Source: Apostichopus japonicus (lineage: Eukaryota > Echinodermata > Holothuroidea > Aspidochirotida > Stichopodidae). From it: a DNA stretch of 64,000 nucleotides. The stretch spans positions 34,712,898-34,776,897 of the forward strand of contig NC_092577.1 in NCBI RefSeq assembly GCF_037975245.1, written 5' to 3'. Each line of letters opens with the position of its first letter. The stretch's first letter is position 1. The position numbers were made by a program, and so were the translations under genes. The notes beneath the pieces were generated by a model. That model searched no databases. It had not been told where the DNA came from and worked only from the letters and a program-made list of their open reading frames with translations. Below are positions 10,501 through 22,500 of the stretch, one piece after another.

Positions 10501-13500
10501 CTCTTTCGCTTTAGTCCGTACATGAATAATGAAGAAAAGAGAAGTTCGGAATCTTTTGGGTAAGTTCCTATCTCTTTCTGTTATTATTAATTTTTTAATT
10601 CTCAGTTTTGATTTATCTTGATTAGACCCTAACATACCCCCCCCCCCTCCCTTCCACCATCCTAATCTCACCATACCCTTACCTTATCCTTAGTTGGTAT
10701 TAAATTATGAAATGTTTTGGATATTTCTCGTACATGTTTGACGGCTAATGTCAGAGGAACTCGGTAGATCTTTAATTTCTTTTTTTGCCGTTGGATGATG
10801 TGGGTCTGATTTAAGACATGTTTGATTTATTTAGAGAGACCAGATGGTTCTATTTATATATACTTGACAGTAAGCCATGCATTAATTTATGCCTCATCAT
10901 CCAGCATGTATGTCCATTACATGGTTCACTGTGGATCTGCACAGTGCATGCTGGTACTATTTAACGTTTCTGACTCTCACATGACTCTTCCATGACCCTT
11001 TGTTTCTTATTTCCACTTCTCAGAATCAATTCGTCAGAGACAAGTGGGAAAGAATCCACATTACAAGTTCCTTCTACAAACTCTATGTCAATGCTCCCAT
11101 CGCCGTCACCGTCATTCGGTCCTGCACCAGCCAGAAAGCGCAGGAAGAAGAAACGCCCCCAAGAATCCGTGAGGCCGTACACCCCTTGTCGATCGAACAT
11201 AAATATCGAAATCGAGGAAGAAGATTCCCCTGACATGCAAGTTTAAATTTTCTTTTTTAATTTTAAAACTTAAATTAAAAAAAAAATTTAGTTCAATTTT
11301 GTATTTTTAAGTTTTATTTAAATATAAAAAATTAACATTTTTTTTTTGAAATTTAAAATTTTCTTTGATTGAGGCAGAGTCCCTGTGGAGATTGTTTCTT
11401 ATGGCATATGCTGAATGATTGTATTTGAGCTTTTAAAATATTTGACTTAGCTTTCTGTAGAGAGAGTAGTGGTTTTTTTTTCTTTCTTCTTTTGTACAAG
11501 AGATTCAGCCATAAAATATATTATTTCTAACTATTTTGATGTGGAGTTCATGACATGTCTTTTACTTTTGGGAAATAATGTAGATTTAGTTTAAATTTTG
11601 AAATTGGCAATATTTGTCATGGTTATGGAGTACCTGCATGTTCTGTAATTCTTGGGAATTACGTGCTTGAGCTTATTAAAGTTTTAATTTTCTGTCAGGA
11701 GAGATTATTTTTTTTGTGGTAAAAAATTCTTCCAAGAAGAATGTTTAATACTTCTGTTGAAATTTGTGACTTTATCCTTTTACTGGAAAGATACAAAAGT
11801 CTGCCATGACAGATGACAGATAGCAAACTAAAAATTGATAAACAATTTCTGTCAAAATGTAGCGTTAAGAAAAGTAACCTGCAATTGCAACGAAGACTGC
11901 AAGTGTGTCGTATTCTGATTGGAAGTAGACATGTTCTGAAATAAATAACAAATCTTTTCTCCATTTCGATATTTACAGTATCGTCATGGCGACTAAGTAC
12001 CTGCATTTTATTTTTTTTTGTGGAGTGGTTTGATTGATTTAGTACTTGAGCTTGTAAATTGTTTTACCAATTATTCTGTCTGGAGAAAATGTTTTTTGTT
12101 TAAAATATCGTCACAGAATGTCTTATGTAAAGAAGAAGATCATGAAAAAATTGTTCTCTTTGTCCATTACTTGGTACTGAATTGTTTGGGAAAAAGCTTA
12201 ACTTGTTTTTTGAAAAATTTGATTAACATTTAAAATTACATTTAGGTGTGATATGTTACATGAAAGAGTGCCTTCTAGGTAAGAAAAAAATAATTAAAAC
12301 TGTGGTTTTGTTCCTTTGTGGTTTTTTTTTCAAATGTAAACCAAAATCCATTTTCTATGATTATAATACAGCCGTACACATAAATAAAATGATCTAATCA
12401 ATCATTTTTAAAGACGTATTCACATCACAATTTTTCAGAATATTAAAAAAAAAAAAAAAATTCATTATGTTTAGCAAATTTTGAGTGTATTACCATAGAT
12501 GTAAACATGTTACAAAATGAACCAATCAGTTATATGTAAAGAAACCATTTGAACCATGTCCAAATGAGACAGAAATCTGAGCTTTGGTTAAGTTTGTTTT
12601 TAGTAGCAGTTCACACCCCCACCGTTTCTTTTTGTTTTTTTCGTTTCAGGTAAGTTATTACTGTTTTCTGTTTATTAACTTCAGGCATGTTTTGTTCCGA
12701 CAACTCTGTGCACTAAACTGGATTCTTGAAGCAATGATGACTGAACCACCGTTAGCAATGGACTCGATCACGAAATGTTGGAATATCAAATACAGGTACA
12801 ACATGAAGAAGAAAAGTGCCATTTTATTCTTTTCTTTCTGAAGTGTACTTGTATTTTATGACCAGAGGCACATTTTTCACGAAACTGGGGGGGGGGACAT
12901 ACCCTTGTCCAGTCCCCCCTCACATCAGCCCTGCATTTAAATTTTTAGGTTTTAAGGAAAGTCATTCTAGATAGTCAGGGGATTGCTATACTAAATGAAA
13001 TGAGAATGTCACTCACAATTTTAGAAATTTGTATAAAACAAAAATTTAAAGATAAAGTGTTGCCCTGGTATGTGTTTCTTTGTAAATTAACCCTTTTGTT
13101 TTTTTACATAAGAATTAATAAACAGCTGTAGAGCACCAAATAATTGTATCGAAATGGACAAGGCATTACAAAAGTGACACTACTTGGTACTGGGGATTGT
13201 CCGGCATAAATTGTATAACCCCTTCTTAACTGTGAAATAGTTTCCCAGGAGTGTAACAGAATCTGTTGTCATGCAAACGGATGGCATGTTATTGAACTCT
13301 CCTTTTCATATTGAAGTTGAAATCCGATGCAAGCATCTCTGGGATACTGCCAAGTTAACCTTGAGTCAAAAGAATTTGCCAATTTGTTGATCCTTGGGAA
13401 ATTGGAAAGGGAATCCATTATTTGATTCAGTGCTTTTATTATAAATTAGTATTATTATTATTATTTTGTTTTGTGCGGTGGGGTGGGGAGAGGAAGGTCT

Positions 13501-16500
13501 GTATCCATAAACCCATTATGAATCACAAAATACAATTTGGTTTGGAAAGTAAACTGCAAAATAAACTCAAGTCAATCCTATCGTAGTACTTCACCCCTCC
13601 CCGCCACCTCCCCTCCCCCTCCCCCTCCCCCTCCCCCTCCCCCGTCATTTGCAAGCCAAACTGTAGTGAGTTTCCACCTCTCTTCACTTCCTAACAGAGA
13701 ACTCAGACAGAATACTTTCTGCAAGACGTCACAGCAGAAGCTACGCAAGGAGAAACACTTGGAGAATAAATGGAACATGTTCATAACCCACCCAGGAGCA
13801 GGCCATTTGGTAAGTGGCTGTCGTCTTTACATGTTATCAGGTGTCTGGGTGGATATTTTATAGTATTCCAATCAGAGATGAACACTCAGTTATTCTATGA
13901 CTTGTCTGTCCCATCTCTTCATTTTGACTCGTTGCTTCTGTCTTTCGTTTGAGGCTGCCTCTGAAGAAGATCCTACTAGGTTTGAAATGTCACAGGTCCT
14001 CTAGAATTTTGTACATCTCTGTTTATTTGCTCTGAATGCTCACACTCCAGCAGTTATTTTGAGAAGGGAGTAGGGCAGAGGGTTTGGTGGGGGTGGGTAA
14101 GGGGGGAGGGTAGCGGTTAGGAGGAGTGTGAGTGGGTGGAGTGAAGTCTTCCTCAATGATACATCATACTCGTCTTGAATTTTTAACCTTAGTTGGCTTT
14201 GTGATCAAGGCTTCTTGGGAACAACATATCCAAATTATTTGTATATTCTTATTTTGTACACTTTGCTTTGGCCCGACTTCAATCTTGTATTAATAAATTG
14301 ATTAGTTTTGTTGTCTTGTCTTGTCTCCTCTGTTTTGTTTTGTCTAGGTATGTCTTGTCATTTTTGTCTTGTCTTTTTCTTGTTATGTCAGGACTGTCTT
14401 GTCTTATGATGTTTTTGTCTTGTTTTGTTATGTCTTGTTTTGTTATGTCTTGTTTTGTCTTGTCTTTGTTTGGTTGTGTCTTTGTCTTGGTGTTGTCTTG
14501 TCTTTGTTTGGTTTTGTCTTGTTTGTTTTGTTTTGTTATGTCTGGTCTTGTCTTGTCTTATGTTGTTTTTGTCTTGTTTTGTTATGTCTTGTTTTGTCTT
14601 GTCATTTTTGTCTTGTCTTTGTTTGGTTGTGTCTTTGTCTTGGTGTTGTTTTATCTTGTTTTGTCTTGTCTTTGTTTGGTTTTGTCTTGTTTGTTTTGTT
14701 ATGTCTGGTCTTGTCTTGTCTTACATTGTTTTTGTCTTGTTTTGTTTTGTCTTGGTTTGTCTAGGTTTGTCTTGTCATTTCGTCTTGTCTTTGTTTGGTT
14801 TTGTCTTGTTTGTTTTGTTATGTCTGGTCGGGTCTTGTCTTATGTTGTTTTGTCTTGTCATATCTTGTTTTGTTTTGTCATATCTTGTCTTGTGTCTTGT
14901 TTTATATTTCTTTGTTTCTCTTGTCCTATTACTTTATCTACTGTGTTCATTTCATTATAGTTTTGCTTGCTTTTAAATTTTGCTACACAAAGACTAATAT
15001 CCTGTATTATTTTAATCGATTCCTCCCCAATGTGACTCCTGAAGAATTCTGTAAAGGCCTATAAATAACAAAAACCGTATTTGCAACATCTCTCTTATTT
15101 CTTAAAAAAATCCTACCATCATATTTTGTCGCTTGAGTGGAATCGAAGCACTCCAGCGGTCGCAACTTTATATCATCGTTTGATAATTATAGTCAGAGTT
15201 ACTGGTAGTCAGATTTCAGCGTCCTACTTCTCTTAGTGGATTCACAAGACTGTATATACTTATGTATCCATGCAAAGGCAATACCGAGGACATTGATTAA
15301 AACTCTTGGATTTGAAATTGATTTTTTATTTCTAGTGAAGATGTTATAACAGCCTCGACAGTTTCATATCTGCCTGCCTTTTAATGTTATTCACATTTTT
15401 TGGTTGAAAAGAAACTGTCTGTTTGTGGCTCTTGTTATTAACATTATTGTAATACAGCAAATGTCTGATCGTGTCTGAATTGTTCTTATAGATATGTTGA
15501 TGTGCCCTGCATTCAAGTTTGAAATAATTACTTCCTTATTTATTTATTTATCTTAATATATGATTTTATTTTAATTTACATGTATGTATGTATAATAATA
15601 ATAAATGAACTTATAAAGCGCTAAAATCTACGAAGTTTTCAATAGCGCTTTACAACCTAATAGAAAGCCATCTTAAAAAAATGAGTCTTCAAATTCCCCC
15701 CCTATAGATAGAAAGACAGACAGACAGATAGACAGACAGACAGACAGACAGACATACAGACACAGAACTGTCTCTGTTGTTAGGACTGTCCAATAGCTAT
15801 ATACCTACATATTACCAGTTCTTTCATGTATATTTAAAACAGTAATCTAAGATTGAAGCTGTTCCCAGATCTCAGAATGACAGAAATGGAAATAGAATGA
15901 AGGAGAGAGAGAGGGGGAGGGGGGGAATTTGTACATGTTCTGCCCCACCATTTTTGGAATTGTGTTCCTAATAAAACCTTACATTCTGGCAACAGAGGAA
16001 ATGTACCCTCATTACCACTGTGTTCCCCCCCCCCCCCTACCACATATCTTTAGATCAAATTGAACTTGTAGTATACACCATAGGGGTTCTCTAGGGATTT
16101 TCTATGAGGGCTGGAAAAAAAAAAAACTTTGAGGGGGGAGCAAAGGGCAAGGCAGAATGAAAATATCATTATGCCTAAATTACGTAATGTACATGGTAGG
16201 CCAGTAAGGTGCTCAACTCTTACACACTTAGGGTCTGCATATCCAGATTGGTACAAGATTTTAGGCCGTTGTTTTTGTGCGGGTCAAATTGACATCTTTA
16301 GCGAGCCAGATTTGGCCGGTGGTCCTACCTATAAATCTGGCGTACACTTTGGTCTGTGATGTGAAAACAGCAACAACAGAAAATAGCAAAATGGGAAAGG
16401 TGTAGGGATAGCTTATCTCTCCCTGTCATCATTCCCTCCCCCCCACCTCACCCCTAAATATTTGAAGCTATGTTCAACTTATGGACATCCTCAGGGACAA

Positions 16501-19500
16501 AACAAACAACTTTATGTCAATCTTAAAAATCTATTTTTATTTATTCTTCTATTTTAAATTTGTTTTTAAAGCATGAGAACACCTTAGGGCTTCCAAATGC
16601 GCAGGTAGGGTTTTGTAATGTGTTTTTGGATGTCACCACCCACGGCTCTGCACTCCTGTGATGTAAATGCCACGCTTGCACTCCACACACAAAGAACACC
16701 ACACAGATTGCACCCAGTACACAGAGAACACCGCACAGGAGTATGTTCAATGGAGAAATATGTACACCTGTTGGAACACACATGTAGATTAAAGTAAATG
16801 TGCATACACAGCATCTCACCATTTACAATTTGTGTGCACAGGACACCACACATTCTACCTTCAGACACTAAACACCACACACATATTGTATGCCTAAGAA
16901 ACACCATCGATAGCACCAAGGACACCACAGATAGCACCAAGGAACACCACAGATAGCACCAAGGAACACCACATATAGCACCGAGGGACACCACCGATAG
17001 CACCAAGGAACACCGCAGATAGCACCAAGGAACACCGAAAATAGCACCAAGAAACACCACAGATAGCACCAAGGAACACTGAAAACAGCACCAAGGAACA
17101 CCACATATAGCACCAAGGAACCACATGTATAGCACCAAGGGACACCACATATAGTACCAAGGGACACCACAGATAGCACCAAGGAACACCACATATAGCA
17201 CCGAGGAACGCCACATAAAGCGCAGAGGAACACCACAGATAGCACCAAGGAACACCGAAAATAGCACCAATGAACACATATAGCACCGAGGAACACCATA
17301 TATAGCACCAAGGAACACCACAGATAGCACAGAGGAACACCACAGATAGCACCGAGGAACACCACAGATAGCACTGAGGAACACCACATATAGTACCAAG
17401 GAACACCGAAAGTAGCACCAAGGGACACCACAGATAGCACCAAGGAACACCACATATAGCACAAAGGGACACCATAGATAGCACCAATGAACACAGAAAA
17501 TAGCACCAAGGAACACCATAGATAGCACCGAGGAACACCACATATAGCACCAAGGAACACCACATATAGCACCAAGGGACATTGCAGATAGCACCAAGGA
17601 ACAATAAGCAACACACAGATTGTACTGTTGTGCCTGTAAAGAACACCTCACAGCTTGCACACATCAGGTCATTGCAAAGAACACCAGACTGATTGCACAA
17701 TGTGCCAATGAAGAAGAACACCACACAGATTGCCCTCCCACACCACCCTCCCCTCCCCTCCACCATGTACCGCTCACCTCCCTCCCACCACCAATTCATT
17801 GTTTTTCAGTTTAATAGATCAAGTGTGTGGTATATTTCATATGAATGCCACTTTATGGTGCAAGATATGCATAGGAAGATTCATAGCACAGGTCTATTTA
17901 AATTTACATTGTGTAATTCTATATTGCAGTTAAGCCAGCAACATTGATTAAAACAGAAATTGAAGGAACAAAGAAACTTTCTTTGCCAGGTGCCAATTAA
18001 AATACCTACTTCACAATTCTTCTTCTTCGCAAAAGACAAACATATTTCAATTTTTTTGTTGTTGTCCAAATTAGTGAAGCTTTAAAGAAAATTCCCATAA
18101 GACATTACATTTTCATATTGCAATTTGAATTTTCATTGGGACATCAGATATTCATAGGAACGATTATATCCAAATTTCTCAAAATCAAATACTGAATCCT
18201 GTTAGGTCAATTTATGTGATATTTTCATCATTTCTACCAGAGAGGGAGACAGAGGATGTCACTGAGTCGGCAGATGCGAAAAATGTCGGTACAGACTCAA
18301 CAGGGAGGAGTTGGACAGAGTGCGCCCTCGCAGCAGTCTTTCATAACAAGTTCAATGACATTTCCCGCCGAGCAGACAACCAGCCGGATGGACGAGGACA
18401 GAATGAGTTCAGCAAGGGATTCCGTCAGAGGTAATTGTAACATCGTTTCTCAATTGTTCGACAAAATTTGAATTCGAATTGGAATGGATGAGGGAAATGA
18501 AAATGCTGGACATTGATTTCTGATCAAATGAATGAGGACTAAAATAATTTCAACACAGAATCGAGTCATGTTCTGGGATGTTGTTCACAAGTTGAATTTG
18601 GAGACAAATAGGATGGTACAGAAATATTTTACTCGATTTTCTAATCTAAAGGATGAGAACTGAAATAATTTCAACACAGAATCAAGTCATGTTCTGGGAT
18701 GTTGTTCACAAGTTGAATTCGGAGACAAATAGGATGGTACAGAAATATTTTACTCGATTTTCTAATCTAAAGGATGAGAACTGAAATAATTTCAACACAG
18801 AATCGAGTCATGTTCTGGGATGTTGTTCACAAGTTGAATTCGGAGACAAATAGGATGGTACAGAAATATTTTACTTGATTTTCTAATCTAAAGGATGAGA
18901 ACTGAAATAATTTCAACACAGAATCGAGTCATGTTCTGGGATGTTGTTCACAAGTTGAATTCGGAGACAAATAGGATGGTACAGAAATATTTGACTTGAT
19001 TTTCTAATCTAAAGGATGAGAACTGAAATAATTTCAACACAGAATCGAGTCATGTTCTGGGATGTTGTTCACAAGTTGAATTCGGAGACAAATAGGATGG
19101 TACAGAAATATTTGACTTGATTTTCTAATCTAAAGGATGAGAACTGAAATAATTTCAACACAGAATCGAGTCATGTTCTGGGATGTTGTTCACAAGTTGA
19201 AGTCGGAGACAAATAGGATGGTACAGAAATATTTGACTTGATTTTCTAATCTAAAGGATGAGAACTGAAATAATCTAGCATGGAATTCTGTCTGAGGTAA
19301 TAAAATGGAACAAATAACAAGCACAGAATACAGACAGGTTCATTCATACTTAGTAAAGATTCCTAAATCCTATTGGTCCATTCAGGTCAGCTGACCATGG
19401 TTAATCCTGTGAGTAACGCACGGTAAAATTACTGGGTATCACTTTAATAAATCTTTGGTTATATGTAACCAAAAATGTTTTGTTTTATGATTTTTCCCCC

Positions 19501-22500
19501 ACACAAATGGTAGTGTATGAATGAACGGGGTTAATCAACGGTCTAGCGTGCGTTACTCACATGATTAATGCACTCCGAGTGTTAATGCTATCGCTGGATG
19601 CACTCGGGCTCCGCCCTCGTGCATCGCTTGCATTATCCCCCGATCGTGCATTAATCCTGTGAGTAACGCACGCTAGACCGTTGATTAACCCCTTATTAAT
19701 GAGCTGGGTGAACCACAAATGGGAATTCTTTGTCTTCAGACACAGTCAAATAAAATAAGCAACTTTATTAGACATATGAAACATCTGTGAATATTCAGAT
19801 ATTCAGATTGCAAATATGTGTGAAAGACAATGTAAGGGTTTTTATGGTTTAATTCTGTTTTCAGCCGGATATTTTGAGTTTTTATGATAGTTAGTCATTT
19901 TCCAAGTAATTATTGTTTTCGATAATAATAGTGATGGTAGTTAGATACAGCATTGAAAATGTACCATCAGAGGGAAGATATGATTGGGAATAAGAAACAT
20001 CTTAGCCATATGGTCATAGACTGCTGCTATTGCAGAGTAACCATCAACAGATATTCTGGTAGCAAACAATGTGATACCTTGCAGGGTTGCCAGTTTTTCT
20101 GTCATTCAACCAGCCAAAGAATTGGAGGCCAAGTTGGTTGAAAACATGCCAATTACATAATTTACTTTTATTTCATGTATATGTGTAGAATTTTGTGTGG
20201 GTTAGCAGCGATTTGTTACAATTGATTGCAAATGGAGCAAAACATGTTAAAAATTGCCAGGATATATGCAACCTTGCATCAGAGTCAGACTGACAACATG
20301 AAATGGTTAAAATTGTTGTTCTTTGGGGGAATTTAGCCATATTTTAGCTAAGATTCTTTTTTTTTTAATTGTTTGGCCATTAAAAAAACATCTAAAATTC
20401 TGTTTGGCTGGTTCTTTCATTTTCCTAAAGTCAAGGTAATATGGAAATTTTCCGAAATTTTATTATTCTTGGATCACTTACAATTTTTATCGGTCAGTAT
20501 AAAGGAAATATCCACAAAGATTCATTATCAGGTCATGGACTTGTTTCCACGGAATTGTGCAACTAACAAATTTAAAAGAGGGAATTATACCTAATGGTAT
20601 ACTTTGAGCATTCACATAGTTAGAAAAACAATACAGAAACATATCGCATGGCTTGTAAAGCACTATAAGTAACGAATGCCCCTTGTACATAGATCAAAGC
20701 ATTGTGACAACAAAGGTTAAAACGAAGACAAGTTTCTAACAAAATAATTTGAGTTTCATGGTTGTTTTTTTTTATTTTTCTCTTTTCGCAGCAGGAGGAG
20801 GGGGTGTGGGGGTGGTAGACTGGGACAGTATCTCCCAAACCAGGACAGAAGATGGAGAAATGAAAACAATGGCTAGCCGGGCTGAGAGGTAAGCATCTGT
20901 TTTTAAGAACTCCTCCTCTGCCCAACCCCCCCCCCCCTCACCAACACAACATTATTAGTCTATATGATAGAGATAACTGTCACAAACAAACACCTCCCCT
21001 GCCCACCTCCCCCTCATCCCAACTAGGAGACACACACCCAATCATCGTTATCGGTCTGAGTGATCGAGATAACTGTCACAAACAACTCCTCCTCTGCCCC
21101 CCATCCCCCACATCCCACCTCAGCACATTCAGGAGACACAAACCCATTCATTGTTATCGTTCTATATAATAGAGATAACTGTCACAAACAACCCCTCCCC
21201 TGCCTCCCCCCTCATCCCAGCCAGGAGACACAAACCCTCCTGTCAGTATCGGTCTATGTATTGGAGATAACTGTCACAAAAAATTTCCTCCCCCCTCCCT
21301 CCCCCCCTCCCCCCATATCTCTCCTCATCTCGCAGCCAGTAGTCACAAACCCTGCCATCATTATCGTTCTATGTAATGAAGATAACTGTTATGAATGCCA
21401 TGGGGCTATAGTATGCTGCCTTGTACCTACCCTGTTACTATAGTTAGGAAGGTGATATAAAGTGTCATGGTTTGCTGGGGCTGGGGAAGAGTTTGGGGGG
21501 GGGAATAGGGAAGGTATAGTGTACTGATAATTCTACATTTGTTAAAAGCTTTCGCTGAAATTTTAATTATTGTTATTTTTCACCCACTCCTCCTTTCAAT
21601 TAGCAAAATGTCGTGGATAGGTCTAACATTTATTCTTGCGTTAACACCCTGCCTTCATATTTTAGTTGATAAAGATAACATGATATAAAAAGCAGACTGA
21701 GGAAGCCAAAGTTGTCATCATAAAGTTGTCTCTCTCCATAGAGTGTCTCTCAAGAGACAATATATGACTTCATATTACATCATCATAACCAAATCATCAA
21801 AGGTTTCCATTCCTTTGGTGTTTGGATCTGCAAAAACATGAGAAGGAATGTGAATCCTTGATATTTATAACTTTTTGCATGAAATAACCAGCAAGTGGGG
21901 GATCCAGTTACAGTTATCAAAAAAGTATACTAGTATTGTATCCAACTCCCTTGTTATCTGCTAGCATCGCATTCTCGTTATAAGTCACAAGAAGGTGTCC
22001 GCTCGAGGGATATCATTTAAGGAAATCGATAAGTAACAATCCTTCTCTTTTTGGCATCATATTCATAGTTTATAAACCAGATGTGGAGTTGACAAGAATT
22101 TTTTTTAAAATTAGTTAACAGATTCTTCAAATTTTCCGAGTTTGATTTGACCCCTCCCCAAAAAAAATGTTTGGAAACCGTTCAAAATTTCAGTTTTGTT
22201 TGTGAAGAAAAGAGATTCAGAGAGATTGTTTATACATTCTTGAAACAGATGTGATATTCTTGGCAGAGCTTCTCGAGAGAAATGTAGAATCATGCCGTAA
22301 CTTCACAATTGTTACCTGATAGTGTCATATTAAACTACGTTTCACCGGAGATGTCTCGTTGAGGGTGTCTTCTGAATGAAGACTTTACTGCTTCTTCATA
22401 CGTTCATCGCATACGTAGCATCAGATCATCTTTGGAATTCGAAAAGAACTTTCCTGAAAGTTTTGCAAATGATTCAAATTTCCCAGTTGGTGTAAAAATT

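Noticed and set aside
11000-11233. Alternative frame through coding exon 6 (NQFVRDKWERIHI)
   Set aside because: It does not join exons 5 or 7; the chosen frame does on both sides.
14268-14976. Long open frames rich in Cys, Leu, Phe and Val
   Set aside because: They follow a TTGTC-type minisatellite in several frames at once and have no protein character.
16584-17799. Minus-strand open frames of about 250-360 codons
   Set aside because: A 22-bp stop-free repeat opens all three frames; the peptides only repeat GAICGVPWCY-like units.
17941-17993. Possible exon KPATLIKTEIEGTKKLSLP after a good acceptor
   Set aside because: It needs a phase-1 upstream exon, while coding exons 8 and 9 already join in phase 0; in that phase it stops at once.
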